Shown here: one piece after another, positions 27,435 to 37,357 of the stretch
Layout of the letters: each line of letters begins with the position of its first letter
Numbering within the stretch: position 1 is the stretch's first letter
Assembly: GCF_028330985.1 (NCBI RefSeq)
Contig: NZ_JAQMUE010000081.1
Coordinates: 1 to 62,735, forward strand
Length of the DNA stretch: 62,735 nt
Origin: Roseofilum reptotaenium CS-1145
Lineage (GTDB): Bacteria > Cyanobacteriota > Cyanobacteriia > Cyanobacteriales > Desertifilaceae
Direction of reading: 5' to 3'
Notes under the pieces: generated by a model
Seen by the model: the letters and a program-made list of their open reading frames with translations, nothing else
Database searches by the model: none
Told to the model about the DNA's origin: nothing
Translations under genes and position numbers: made by a program

Positions 27435-30400
27435 ATGACAACCCCTAACGATCCCAATCAACTACCAGAATCGGATCTTGAGCTTATAGATACTGAAGAT
27501 CAAGAGGAGCAATGGGAAGACGCGGACGAGCCGGGAAAATGGCGACGGTGGGCTGGATGGGGTTTAGGTGGTGTGGTGCTATTGTTGGTGGCGGGAGGAG
27601 CCTATGGTTGGCATTGGGTACATACAGGATTAGGCCCCATGGTGGCTGAAGCGTTGAGTAAAACCCTCAAGCGTCCCCTAGACATTGGCCCTGTGCAGCG
27701 AGTCTCTTTCAATAGTATCCGCTTTGGCCCTTCTGGATTGCCTGCCACTGCAACCGATCCCGATCGCGCTACGGTAGAAGCAGTTGAGGTTAAGTTTAAT
27801 CCCATTGATGTGATTGACAATGAGATTAATCTGGATCTGACCTTAATTAATCCCCAAGTTCATTTAGAAGAAGATGCAGAGCATAAATGGCTGAATCTGG
27901 ATCTTGCCCAGGAAGAGCCGAAAGAAGGGCAATTTAAGATTAATGTGATTAAGGCTGGGGTACAAAATGCCACTGTGGTTTTGGTTCCCTGGAAAGGAGA
28001 AGGGGTAAGTTTTGAACAGAGTGTAACGTTTAAGCCGATTCGCGCCACTGCTGAGTTTTTTGACGAGTATAATCGGATTAGCTTTGATGCAACTGTAGCT
28101 CAAGATCAAAGTCCCGGAGAGGTGCAAGCGAAAGGAGAATTTTTGAACCGGGAGCAACGGGTAAGGGTACAAGTGCGATCGCAAGATCTAGACCTGATTC
28201 CCTTAACGAATTTAGTCCCTAATTTACCACCAGAAGTCGCATTAACAGGTGGTAAACTCAATGGAAATATCAACGGACGAATTAATCTGCAAGATATTCC
28301 ATCCTCTTTGCTCAATGGAACGCTATTGGTGAGCGAGATCGCTGGAGAGTATACCCTTCCAGAGTCCAAACCAGATGAGACTGAGCCGGAAAAACCAGAG
28401 GACAATGACAATACAGAAAAGCCTCAATTTGACATTACCCAAGTTCCCCTTTATCTGTCCCAAGGGCAAGCGACTCTGCAATTCCAAGATCAATTGGTGT
28501 TAGTCGAAGAAGGGTCTATTCTTTATGCTGATAGCCTTCCAATATCCCTTGAAGGAGGAATCGATCTGCAACAGGGAATTCAGATCATCGCCTCGTTAGA
28601 GCCAGTTACATTTGAGACCCTTACTGAAACGATCGAGACGGAACTACCGGTACAGGCAACTGGAGAATTCCAAGTAAAAGCGAAGTTGGAAGGGCCGTTT
28701 GAGCAACCCTTACTGGTGGGATTATTTGAAACCACGAAGCCCACGCAAATCGATCGCGTCGAATTTGCAGAAATCACCAGTCAATTTGCTTACGCCAATT
28801 CCACGATCGCTATTCAAGGCTTGAAACTGGTTCCTACCCTGGGTGGCGAAATCCTGGGACGGGGAGAGTTGCAATTACCGGTGAATGAGCCTGCCCATCT
28901 AGATCCAAGTCAAGATAATGGAGGAACGGGTTCGCAAAACCCTGAGGAAGCCAATCTAGATCCAAGTCAAGACAATGGAGGAACGGGTTCACCCAATTTT
29001 CCCTCTTCCAACCCAGATCTTAGTGAACCCGCCCCTACTTCTGCACCAACAGAAAATAATGCTCCGAACTCGCAACAACCCTTTCTGGTGTTTGAAGCCC
29101 AAGGGCAAAACGTCCCCGTAGATGCGATCGCTCAACTTTACCAAGTGCCTTCGGATATTACGGTGGGAACGGTTTCGCCCCAAATTCGAGTCATAGGGCC
29201 ACTAAATGATTTAGAGGCGATCGCCCAAACCAATCTCGCTGGCGGACAAGTACAAGCGGTTGCCCGTCTGGTTGGTTTAAATACAGGCACAAATCCCGTC
29301 ACTGCAAACCCCGTAAATACCGATACCGTAGGGGCGGGTTCACCAACATCTCCCTCGGAAGACCAAACGACTGATGAACCCGCCCCCACACCAACACCTG
29401 GGTTGGAAGACCAAAACCTGGGTGAACCCGCCCCTACAGCAATACCTGGAATTCCCAAAGTTCCCTTACAACTGCAAACCGAAATTAGGGCGGAAAACAT
29501 CCAACTGGCGAACCTCTCTTCCCTTGTACCCTCTCAACTGGCTGCACCGTTTAGTGGTGGGGCGCAGATGATTGTACCTCTAGAAAACTTTAGTCTGAAT
29601 CAAGTTGAGGCGATCGCCGAAGGTCAACTGAATGTGGCTGGAGGACAAGTGAATATATCCAGTCGTTTGCAGAATAACCAAATCGCCACATTGGTGCAAG
29701 CGAATACGGTGCAATTAGGTCAATTTCGCAGCGAACTGGAACAATTTGTGCCGCCCCAGCAATTTCAACTGCCCTTTGCCGAAGCTGCACCGTTTACTGG
29801 AGTGGCGGAAATCGTTGGCTCCTTAGATAACCCCAATCTGTCAGCCGTTCAAGGACGATTGCAAGGGACTCTGGATTTAGCTGGAGGTATAATTAGAGGC
29901 GGTGGTGTATTGCAGGGTGGACAGTGGGAAGCCGCCCTAGACATTAACCAAGTGCAAGCTTCCCTCTTGTCTCCTCAGTTACAGCTAGTTGCCAGGGAAC
30001 AGACCTTTCTGCAATCTCCCCTGACCGCAACCGTGAATTTAAGGGGAGATGTGAATAATTTATCTCCAGAGGCAATCGTTGCAGAAGCGAAAGCTGATTT
30101 AGATATTGCTGGGGGTCGGGTCAATGCGATCGCACAGGTGCTCAATGGAGAGTGGAAAGCCTCTGTACGGGCTGATGGGGTCAACGTTGATCAGTTATCG
30201 CCCCAAGTTCCGGCTGATGTGCCCAGGTTACCCTTTAGTGGCGTAGCCAATGCACAGGGTCGGTTAGATGAGGTTTCACCCAATAGTATCTTTGCCGAGG
30301 CCCAAGGATTTGTAAATGTGGGTAATAGTGTCGTTAATGTAGAGGCGATCGCCAGGCAAGGACAATGGCAAGCGAAAATGAATGCCGAACAGGTCGAGTT

Positions 30401-33400
30401 AGACCAGTTGGGTTTACCCTTACCGCCTCAGTTCCAGCGCCTGACGGGAGCAGGGCAAATGATAGCCGGTGGACGGTTGGATAATTTCGATCCCACGGCA
30501 ATACAAGCACAAGGGGAAGTTTTACTCTCCAAGTTACCGATTTTAGAGCAAGGGCCATTTAAGTCTCAAATAGCCTGGAATGGGCGTTCTTTAGATATTG
30601 TTGCTGCGGCAGGTTCGGTTGTTGTTCCTTCTCAGGCCTCTGTAAGGGCAGGTTCGCCCAATTTTTCATTGTCCAACCCAGATGCCCCTACTGCACCCGT
30701 GTCCGGCCTTGTAGCCGTCGGTCAAATTGTGCCCAATTTCCAAGATCTAATGGCTTCTCGGTATAATTTTACGACCGAGGTCGCCGATTTCAATTTAGCC
30801 ACTCTGCCCTTTACGGTGCCTGATGCTGTCGCCGTACAAGGTCAGGTGGATTTTGCCGGACGGATTGCGGGAACGGGATTACAGCCGAATTTAGACGGGC
30901 AAATGCGGTTGAGAAATGTGGTAGTGAATCAAATTGCCTTCGATCCGGTGATTGAGGGGCCGATACAGTTTACACCGAGTCAGGGAGCCGCGATCGCCTT
31001 AAAGGGAGAATCCGATGAGATTTCGGCGGTCATTGACCCCACATTTATGCCCGAATCGTTTACCTTTAAGTTGGGAGAGGCGATCGCCACTGGACAACGA
31101 ACCCCTGCTTCTGAAGGCTCGGATTTAACCCATTTTCAGGTTGATGTGGCTCAGTTCCCCCTAGAATTAGTGAACCTGATTCCCACGGCAACTCCTTTAG
31201 GGCCAATTGCGGGTACAGCGTCCGGTAATTTTAACCTCAGTTTCCCCCAAATCTTCGATCCGATGGCTATTGTTGCCCAAGGGGAAATTCAACTCGATAA
31301 ACCCTCGATTGGCACGGTTGAAGCTGAGATTTTAACAGCTACATTAAACTATAGTGGCGGTCAAGGAGAATTAACCGATACTCAGTTAAAGATTGGCGAG
31401 AGTGAATATAATCTGCAAGGCGCAGTGAATCTAACCGATCTGAGCGATCCGCAATTTAACGCTGAAGTGAAAATTGCCCAAGGTAGCGTGCAAGATGTTT
31501 TGCAAGCATTACAAATTTTTGATTTAGAAGATATTGCTCAGGGTTTTTCACCGCCCACCGGAACAGCCGCAGACTTAGGCGTTTTGACCGTTGATCGGAG
31601 CCAGAGAACCGTCGAAGAGCAGTTGCGTCGCTTCTCGGAAATTCTCAAATTACAGGATTTACGACAGCAAGAGCGCGATCGCTTCCCCATTCCTACTCTA
31701 GCTCAACTGCAAGGGGGATTTGACGGCGATATTAAGATTTCCGGCTCTCTAAAACAAGGTCTTTCAGCCGATATCGATTTATTGGGCGAAAACTGGGAAT
31801 GGGGCAAATATAGTTTTAATCCCATTATCGTTAAAGGAACCTTGAAAGACAATGTTCTCACGTTACTACCAGTTCGCATTAATTCCAATGAAGGATTAAT
31901 CACATTTTCCGGACAAGTCGGTGGCGAACAACAATCCGGCCAGCTCAAAGTTGAAGATGTCCCTGTAGACTTAATTCAGCAATTTATCCCCGATTTACCC
32001 GTTGATTTAACCGGAAAAATCAATACGACCGCCACACTCTTAGGAGGAAGCCTACAAAATCCTCAAGTGATTGGTAACTTAGCCTTATCAGACGGCACCT
32101 TAAATGAGGCTCCTATTCAAGAAGCCACCGGTAATTTTTCTCTCGCCGATGGCCGATTACGCTTTGGGGGTAAACTCTTAGTCACTGGAGATTCTCCAGT
32201 CACGTTAACCGGCAGCATTCCTAGTCCCCTCCCCTTTGGTTCTGTCTCCCCCATTTCCCAAGACATTCAGCTAGACTTGAACCTGGAAAATGAAGGATTA
32301 GGAATCTTAAATGTTCTCACTCGTCAACAAGTGAATTGGGTCACAGGTTCAGGAAATGTCAACATTAAAGTCTCTGGAACCGTGGATAATCCGATTGCTT
32401 TAGGAGAAGCCACGATTGCTGATGCAACCCTACAATCTCAAAGTCTTTCAGAACCCATGACTAATGTCAATGGTACGGTTAAATTTAACGGAGAGAAAGT
32501 CTTTATCGAGAAGCTCACTGGAGATTTTAGTAAAGGAAAGATCGAAGTAGCTGGATTTATTCCTCTATCCGATCCTGATTTACCATTATCGGAAGAAGAA
32601 GAAAATCTCCCGCTCAAAATTCAGTTACAAGAACTTGATTTTAACTTCCAAGATATCTATAATGGGGGCGTAAATGGCAAGATTGAAATTGTTGGGGCGG
32701 CCTTGGAACCGGTCATCAAAGGGAATATTATCCTTACTCAAGGAAAGATCTTGCCCGCAGAAGCGGCGAAACTACAAAAAACGGATCGAGAAGATCTGGT
32801 GAGTTCATCGAATAGCTTAGTGCCGGTATTTGATAGCTTTGATATCGATTTAACCGATGGTATTGCCATTTTACAACCTGGCTTTGTTGATATTCGCGGC
32901 GAAGGAACACTGACGATTAATGGTCCAATTGATGATATTCGTGCTGATGGTGAGATTGATATTAACCGAGGATTTATCAATATTATTTCTACCCAATTCC
33001 GCGTAAATCGTGAGTATGAGAATAAAGCAAGGTTTATTCCCAGTCAAGGTTTAGATCCGGATCTCGATCTAGTTCTAGAAGCTTCTATTTCAGAGGTTAG
33101 AGGCAGTCGGCAACCAGAAGTCTTATTCTGGGGGCAAAATGAAATTGATGATACCCCGCCTTTGGATAACAATGATACGGAAACAGTGCGGATTCAAGCC
33201 GCAGTGACTGGGCCAGCTTCTCAGTTAGAAAATAATTTAGAATTAACCAGTTCTCCGGTACGCAGTCGTTCCGAAATTATTGCCCTCATTGGGGGCGGTT
33301 TCTTGAATACGATTGGCGGTGGTGGAAATACGACATTAGCCCTGGTGAATATTGCCGGATCGACAATTTTATCCAATCTACAAACGACTCTGGGGGAGGC

Positions 33401-33674
33401 TCTGGGATTAACCGAGTTACGAGTTTATCCAGTAGAAAATCGATCGCGTCGAGGGGCGATCGGTGTAGCAGGAGAAGCGACTTTAGATGTGACCCGTCAG
33501 TTTTCTACATCTTTGGGCAAAAACTTTACGTCTAGCGATCCATTTCGCCTGCGGTTCCGCTATCGTTTGAGTGAAAATTTGGTGTTGCGTGCAGCCACGG
33601 ATTTAGGAGGTGAAGAGTCCGGAAGACGGAGGACAGATAGTCGGCTTCAGTTTGAGTTTCGTAAGCGGTTTTAA
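27435..33674 (+). CDS. tamB: TamB/DUF490-like envelope protein
   Basis: About 2079 residues. A short acidic cytoplasmic N-terminus precedes one membrane helix (about residues 45-65, GGVVLLLVAGGAYGWHWV). A very long beta-rich repeat region follows, with AsmA-like early sequence. The C-terminal DUF490 domain holds ADGEIDINRGFINI and RSRSEIIALIGGG, and the protein ends KRF. TamB spans the periplasm and conducts lipids or helps outer-membrane protein assembly. ATG 27435 follows GTGAGGAC. Proline-rich inserts around residues 490-540, 630-670 and 1070-1090 are encoded by palindromic repeats. No TamA/Omp85 gene adjoins. Confidence 0.9.
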   Translation: MTTPNDPNQLPESDLELIDTEDQEEQWEDADEPGKWRRWAGWGLGGVVLLLVAGGAYGWHWVHTGLGPMVAEALSKTLKRPLDIGPVQRVSFNSIRFGPSGLPATATDPDRATVEAVEVKFNPIDVIDNEINLDLTLINPQVHLEEDAEHKWLNLDLAQEEPKEGQFKINVIKAGVQNATVVLVPWKGEGVSFEQSVTFKPIRATAEFFDEYNRISFDATVAQDQSPGEVQAKGEFLNREQRVRVQVRSQDLDLIPLTNLVPNLPPEVALTGGKLNGNINGRINLQDIPSSLLNGTLLVSEIAGEYTLPESKPDETEPEKPEDNDNTEKPQFDITQVPLYLSQGQATLQFQDQLVLVEEGSILYADSLPISLEGGIDLQQGIQIIASLEPVTFETLTETIETELPVQATGEFQVKAKLEGPFEQPLLVGLFETTKPTQIDRVEFAEITSQFAYANSTIAIQGLKLVPTLGGEILGRGELQLPVNEPAHLDPSQDNGGTGSQNPEEANLDPSQDNGGTGSPNFPSSNPDLSEPAPTSAPTENNAPNSQQPFLVFEAQGQNVPVDAIAQLYQVPSDITVGTVSPQIRVIGPLNDLEAIAQTNLAGGQVQAVARLVGLNTGTNPVTANPVNTDTVGAGSPTSPSEDQTTDEPAPTPTPGLEDQNLGEPAPTAIPGIPKVPLQLQTEIRAENIQLANLSSLVPSQLAAPFSGGAQMIVPLENFSLNQVEAIAEGQLNVAGGQVNISSRLQNNQIATLVQANTVQLGQFRSELEQFVPPQQFQLPFAEAAPFTGVAEIVGSLDNPNLSAVQGRLQGTLDLAGGIIRGGGVLQGGQWEAALDINQVQASLLSPQLQLVAREQTFLQSPLTATVNLRGDVNNLSPEAIVAEAKADLDIAGGRVNAIAQVLNGEWKASVRADGVNVDQLSPQVPADVPRLPFSGVANAQGRLDEVSPNSIFAEAQGFVNVGNSVVNVEAIARQGQWQAKMNAEQVELDQLGLPLPPQFQRLTGAGQMIAGGRLDNFDPTAIQAQGEVLLSKLPILEQGPFKSQIAWNGRSLDIVAAAGSVVVPSQASVRAGSPNFSLSNPDAPTAPVSGLVAVGQIVPNFQDLMASRYNFTTEVADFNLATLPFTVPDAVAVQGQVDFAGRIAGTGLQPNLDGQMRLRNVVVNQIAFDPVIEGPIQFTPSQGAAIALKGESDEISAVIDPTFMPESFTFKLGEAIATGQRTPASEGSDLTHFQVDVAQFPLELVNLIPTATPLGPIAGTASGNFNLSFPQIFDPMAIVAQGEIQLDKPSIGTVEAEILTATLNYSGGQGELTDTQLKIGESEYNLQGAVNLTDLSDPQFNAEVKIAQGSVQDVLQALQIFDLEDIAQGFSPPTGTAADLGVLTVDRSQRTVEEQLRRFSEILKLQDLRQQERDRFPIPTLAQLQGGFDGDIKISGSLKQGLSADIDLLGENWEWGKYSFNPIIVKGTLKDNVLTLLPVRINSNEGLITFSGQVGGEQQSGQLKVEDVPVDLIQQFIPDLPVDLTGKINTTATLLGGSLQNPQVIGNLALSDGTLNEAPIQEATGNFSLADGRLRFGGKLLVTGDSPVTLTGSIPSPLPFGSVSPISQDIQLDLNLENEGLGILNVLTRQQVNWVTGSGNVNIKVSGTVDNPIALGEATIADATLQSQSLSEPMTNVNGTVKFNGEKVFIEKLTGDFSKGKIEVAGFIPLSDPDLPLSEEEENLPLKIQLQELDFNFQDIYNGGVNGKIEIVGAALEPVIKGNIILTQGKILPAEAAKLQKTDREDLVSSSNSLVPVFDSFDIDLTDGIAILQPGFVDIRGEGTLTINGPIDDIRADGEIDINRGFINIISTQFRVNREYENKARFIPSQGLDPDLDLVLEASISEVRGSRQPEVLFWGQNEIDDTPPLDNNDTETVRIQAAVTGPASQLENNLELTSSPVRSRSEIIALIGGGFLNTIGGGGNTTLALVNIAGSTILSNLQTTLGEALGLTELRVYPVENRSRRGAIGVAGEATLDVTRQFSTSLGKNFTSSDPFRLRFRYRLSENLVLRAATDLGGEESGRRRTDSRLQFEFRKRF
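28985..29030 (+). repeat. In-frame palindromic element in tamB, copy 1
   Basis: GGGTTCAC (28985-28992) and GTGAACCC (29023-29030) flank sequence encoding SPNFPSSNPDLSEPA. A tandem of the preceding unit (GTCAA.ACAATGGAGGAAC) occurs at about 28905-28990. The DNA resembles the other GGGCGGGTTCACC elements in this gene. Confidence 0.7.
29328..29437 (+). repeat. In-frame palindromic element in tamB, copy 2
   Basis: A perfect 17-bp inverted repeat: 29328-29344 (GTAGGGGCGGGTTCACC) and its exact complement at 29421-29437. A third degenerate arm (GATGAACCCGCCCCCAC) lies at about 29374-29390. It encodes GSPTSPSEDQTTDEPAPTPT in frame and keeps the TamB frame open. Confidence 0.8.
30641..30692 (+). repeat. 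Degenerate in-frame palindromic element in tamB, copy 3
   Basis: GTAAGGGCAGGTTCGCCCAA at 30642-30661 and ATGCCCCTAC at 30682-30691 match the ends of copies 1 and 2 with several substitutions. The core CCAACCCAGAT is shared with copy 1. It encodes AGSPNFSLSNPDAPTA in frame. Confidence 0.6.
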
Positions 33675-33732
33675 GTGTCCTTAAGATACAATCAGAAACA
33701 ACCGAAACCTACCAGAACATGGGGAGCCAAAA

Positions 33733-34605
33733 ATGTCAGTAGAACTCACTACCCAGACTTGCCCCGAAACTGAAACAATCCTAGATCCGGAGTGGAACCC
33801 CCCTACTCCACCTACCGACCTGATTTTTGATGATGGAGAACCCTTGGAAAGCAACCGCCACCGCATTGCCATGAACGTCCTGATCCGGTCATTGCAACAA
33901 GCTTGGAGCGAACGTAATGACTTCTATACGGGCGGCAATATGTTTGTCTACTACAGCGACCAAGAAGTGTTCAACAAAGATTTTCGCGGCCCGGATTTCT
34001 TTGCTGTTCTTGATGTCGATGGCACCAAACAACGACAGGGTTGGGTGGTGTGGCAAGAAGAGGGTCGCTATCCTGATGTGATTGTGGAATTGATGTCACC
34101 CAGTACGTCCAAAGTAGATACAGGAAAGAAAAAAGATATCTATGGACGGATTTTCCGCACTCCAGATTATTTTGTCTATGACCCCTTTAAGCCCAAGTCG
34201 TTACAAGGATGGCATTTAGACATTTCTAAGGGGTATCAGTCTTTGGTTGCCGATGAGCGAGGTTGGCTATGGTGTGAAAGTTTGGGCTTTTGGCTGGGAA
34301 CTTGGTCGGGAACAATTGACCGAGAGGAAGCGGTTTGGCTGCGCTTTTACGATACTGAAGGCAATTTGGTATTGTTACCCGAAGAAGTAGCCCAACAAGA
34401 GGCTGCAACAGCCCAACAACGCCTTGAGGAAGCTGAACAAGTGGTTGAGGCTGAACGTCAACGGGCAGAGGCTGAACGCCAACGGGCAGAGGCTGAATCC
34501 CAACGGGCAGAGGCTGAATCCCAACGGGCAGAGGCTGAACGCCAGCGATCGCAACGTCTTGCTGAACGGTTGCGGGCTATGGGGTTAGATCCAGATAATC
34601 TTTAA
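33733..34605 (+). CDS. Uma2-family putative nuclease with coiled-coil tail
   Basis: 290 residues. A Uma2 (PD-(D/E)XK-like) domain spans about 30-210, with GPDFFAVLDVDG, the conserved PDVIVELMSPST and DYFVYDPF. The final ~70 residues are a Glu/Ala/Arg/Gln helix of the unit QRAEAER, probably a coiled coil. Cyanobacterial genomes carry many Uma2 paralogues of unclear function; another, broken one is at 44903. Start ATG 33733. Confidence 0.85.
   Translation: MSVELTTQTCPETETILDPEWNPPTPPTDLIFDDGEPLESNRHRIAMNVLIRSLQQAWSERNDFYTGGNMFVYYSDQEVFNKDFRGPDFFAVLDVDGTKQRQGWVVWQEEGRYPDVIVELMSPSTSKVDTGKKKDIYGRIFRTPDYFVYDPFKPKSLQGWHLDISKGYQSLVADERGWLWCESLGFWLGTWSGTIDREEAVWLRFYDTEGNLVLLPEEVAQQEAATAQQRLEEAEQVVEAERQRAEAERQRAEAESQRAEAESQRAEAERQRSQRLAERLRAMGLDPDNL
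34447..34546 (+). repeat. 21-bp coding tandem repeat in Uma2 gene
   Basis: About five copies of a 21-bp unit (CAACGGGCAGAGGCTGAACGC and variants) encode the heptad QRAEAER/QRAEAES. The copies are nearly identical in DNA, so copy number may vary between strains by slippage. Confidence 0.85.
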
Positions 34606-34640
34606 TCAACCTGAGGAAGCGATCGCCAAAGTAACAAGCA

Positions 34641-34669
34641 GTAGGGGCGAAAAATATGCAAGCCCCTAC
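34641..34669. repeat. GTAGGGGC hairpin repeat
   Basis: GTAGGGGC and GCCCCTAC flank GAAAAATATGCAA. The same core is found inside both family A elements at 36451 and 38956. It lies between the convergent Uma2 and SDR genes and could serve as a terminator for either. Confidence 0.7.
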
Positions 34670-34695
34670 TTCGTTTTAAGGATTTGATATAGTCC

Positions 34696-35514
34696 TTAAG
34701 CAGCTCGATCGCTCTCAGAAGGCGATCGCAACGGTAAGACTCTGCGATCTGGAGCTGCTAAGGCAACCACCTTCTGCATCACTTGCGGGAAGAAGCGCCC
34801 CATCAGGGAGGCGACTTTTCCTTGCCATCCAACGACAATCTCCTCGTCGCGATCGCGTAATCCAGCAACTAGGGATTTGGCGACCATTTCGGCGCTATCG
34901 GTGGCTACCCAACGGAATTTTTCCGTATCCCGCACCATGTCGGTGTCAGTGAGAGAGGGCAGCAAGGCGACAACACGCACGCCTTTGGGGGCGAGTTCTT
35001 GGCGGAGGGCTTGGGTAAAGCCAACAAGGGCAAATTTGGTCGCGGAGTAAGTGGCGTAGCTGGGAGCGGCGACTTTACCCATGAGGCTGGAGACATTGAC
35101 AATTGTCCCCTGGGAACGGGTAACCATGCGTTTGGCAATTAAGCGGGTAATACGGAAGGTTCCCAGGAGATTGACGTTGATTTCTTCTTCGATTTTACGG
35201 GGGTTTGTGGCCAGAAAGTCCCCTTGGTGGGCAACTCCAGCGTTATTGATCAGGAGGTCAATGGGGCCATAGTCGCGCCAAGCTTTGGCGATCGCCCCAT
35301 CTAAGGCTTGACCATTGGTCATATCAACAGCTAGAGCAACTGATTCAACTTCGGGATACTCTTGTTGGAGTGTTTCAACCATTTGTTGCAAGCGCTGAGA
35401 ATCTCGGGCAACCAGGAGTAAACGTTTCACTCCTTGGGCAGCAAGTTCTAGAGCGATCGCTCGCCCAATGCCTCGTGATGCTCCAGTGATGAGTACAACT
35501 TGTCCTTGGATCAT
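34696..35514 (-). CDS. Short-chain dehydrogenase/reductase
   Basis: 272 residues, classical SDR: NAD(P)-binding GASRGIGRAIA, NNAGV, the catalytic Ser in NVSSLMG and YSATK (Tyr-x-x-x-Lys). The substrate is unknown. It has one of the strongest ribosome-binding sites in the window (AAAGGAGG, nine bases before ATG), which suggests high translation. It stands alone. Confidence 0.9.
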   Translation of the reverse strand: MIQGQVVLITGASRGIGRAIALELAAQGVKRLLLVARDSQRLQQMVETLQQEYPEVESVALAVDMTNGQALDGAIAKAWRDYGPIDLLINNAGVAHQGDFLATNPRKIEEEINVNLLGTFRITRLIAKRMVTRSQGTIVNVSSLMGKVAAPSYATYSATKFALVGFTQALRQELAPKGVRVVALLPSLTDTDMVRDTEKFRWVATDSAEMVAKSLVAGLRDRDEEIVVGWQGKVASLMGRFFPQVMQKVVALAAPDRRVLPLRSPSESDRAA

Positions 35515-35807
35515 GGATTGAACCTCCTTTATCCGACAGGGTTGACAACGCGCACAAGTGACGACGTTATGTATAGTATTGTTTCAAGAGATTGACAAGG
35601 ACAGTGTGAAGTGTATCTCTATAGAAGAGTGACGGCGATCGCAGCCTCTGTGAGGGAATAAGGAATACGGAAATACAGCACTTTGCAATACATAAATAAG
35701 TTTTGTAATAAAACTTCCCTTTTAGTCGGCTATTTAGAGATTGGTTAATTTGAAGAAACAGTGAGAAATGCTATACTGCCCCAAAGTTGATTGTGGAATC
35801 AGTAAAA

Positions 35808-36383
35808 ATGTCTCCAGAAGAGTTTTTGTCATCTACTTTTTGGGTTACCAAAATGAAGACCTACTTCAAGGTCATGGATACTAACCAAAATGGTTTTTTA
35901 TCGCGCTCTGAATATGAGGAGATTGCGAATCGGTTGATACAAAATCAAAATGATCGGTCGAAAGACGAAGAAATTCTTGCGGTATTTCGCTCCCTGTTTG
36001 ACAATTTTGTTGCTGGAGGAAATCCGGTCGATCCTCAAACTCAGATTGGCTACGAAAAATTCCTCACCAATGCTGCGAAGGCAGTCTCATCGATGCAATC
36101 GTCCCGTGAAGCAGGCAGGCGAAAAAACGAAGTGTTCTTTGATTTCGTCGATACAGATGGCTCTGGAGAGATATCTCGTGAAGAATATCGAAGGTATTTG
36201 GCCGTATACTCTGGGGGAGAGAACACCGACACTGCCGATCGCGCTTTCGACAGCATCGACGTTGATAGCAATGGTTGGATCACCCGCACCGAGTTTATTG
36301 AAGGTCATATGCACTACTGGTTTGAAGCCACTAGCGATCCAAGCTATTCTCCGCTTCCCTATGGGCCATTGGTAGATTCATAA
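35808..36383 (+). CDS. EF-hand calcium-binding protein
   Basis: 191 residues from ATG 35808; the longer frame would use TTG 35787. Three canonical EF loops are visible: DTNQNGFLSRSE (24-35), DTDGSGEISREE and DVDSNGWITRTE, with a degenerate fourth between the first and second (DNFVAGGNPVDPQT). The arrangement resembles calerythrin/CalB sarcoplasmic-type calcium-binding proteins. It is soluble with no signal peptide. It probably buffers or senses calcium in the cytoplasm. Confidence 0.88.
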   Translation: MSPEEFLSSTFWVTKMKTYFKVMDTNQNGFLSRSEYEEIANRLIQNQNDRSKDEEILAVFRSLFDNFVAGGNPVDPQTQIGYEKFLTNAAKAVSSMQSSREAGRRKNEVFFDFVDTDGSGEISREEYRRYLAVYSGGENTDTADRAFDSIDVDSNGWITRTEFIEGHMHYWFEATSDPSYSPLPYGPLVDS

Positions 36384-36390
36384 TCACTCT

Positions 36391-36509
36391 TATAGTTGAT
36401 TCAATTAACACTCAGACACTCTTAGAGTGTCTACAATAACGGTAGATGTAGGGGCGAAAAATATGCAAGCCCCTACAAAAATGTCTCACTGTTATTTGAA
36501 TTGACTATA
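36391..36509. repeat. MITE-like element family A, copy 1 (119 bp)
   Basis: Terminal inverted repeats TATAGTTGATTCAATTAACA and its near complement at the right end (17/20 paired) flank two hairpins, ACACTCTTAGAGTGT and GTAGGGGC...GCCCCTAC. The same 119-bp element recurs at 38898-39016. The TA ends suggest a TA target site. No open frame. Confidence 0.8.
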
Positions 36510-36564
36510 GGTCACTGTCCGAGATGCTAACGAATTTGCCTCATTACAGCAAGCGATCGCTCTA

Positions 36565-37272
36565 TCAATTTTTAATGTTTAATTGATCTAGAATCACCTG
36601 TTTTTGTACCACCTGCCAGCGATCTCCCTGAACGGACACCGCCGCTACAGTACCGGAGGGAGTAGTTAACGGATATAATGACCAGGCGCGATCGCTAACT
36701 TTTGCCCCAGTTTCTGTTAATTCAATTTCGGCTTGTTCGAGTCCTGCTAATCCTTCGCCAATGGCTTTTAAGTAGGCTTCTTTGTACGTCCAATAGCGAA
36801 AAAAGGTATAGGGTTGCTCAGAAATAGGAGTATTTTGAATATGTCGATATTCTGAAGGTAAAAAGAAGCGCCTGGCTAAGGAGTCTAAATCATTCAGAGG
36901 GCGAATGGCTTCGATATCTACGCCAATAGACGAATTGGGAGAAACTCCATACAGAGCATAGTTTTGGGAGTGAGAAATATTGAACTTTAAGTCAGATTTG
37001 GGAAGGGCTAAGTCCGGTTTACCTCGTTGAGAATAGTTAAACTCAATGCCTGAAGGATGGCAGTTTAAATACTGAGCTAACAAATAGCGGAGAATGCCCC
37101 GCGCCAGGATAAAATACTGTCGATGCTCATCAAAATGGAAGCGCTGCGATCGCTCCCTTTCATCTAGAGACAGAACAGACGTAAATTGTGTTAACTGGGG
37201 CATAAACTGATTTAAGTCAGCCTGCCATAGGTGAAGGTGGCGATCGCATAATATCATGTCTATAGATACCAT
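36565..37272 (-). CDS. Sfp/HetI-type 4'-phosphopantetheinyl transferase
   Basis: 235 residues. It loads phosphopantetheine onto carrier proteins of fatty-acid, polyketide or peptide synthesis. Family motifs are present: RGKPDL, FNISHS, GVDIE and FRYWTYKEAYLKA with the catalytic acidic residues. ATG 37272 is chosen because the extra 21 residues of the longer frame are not family-like. It stands alone; no synthase genes are nearby. Confidence 0.9.
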   Translation of the reverse strand: MVSIDMILCDRHLHLWQADLNQFMPQLTQFTSVLSLDERERSQRFHFDEHRQYFILARGILRYLLAQYLNCHPSGIEFNYSQRGKPDLALPKSDLKFNISHSQNYALYGVSPNSSIGVDIEAIRPLNDLDSLARRFFLPSEYRHIQNTPISEQPYTFFRYWTYKEAYLKAIGEGLAGLEQAEIELTETGAKVSDRAWSLYPLTTPSGTVAAVSVQGDRWQVVQKQVILDQLNIKN

Positions 37273-37357
37273 TTTATGCTCCTCATCCCCCTTCTCCCTT
37301 GGGAAATGCAATAGGAGAGTGCAAAATCTGGACAATTTAGAAATGAATTCAAAATAC

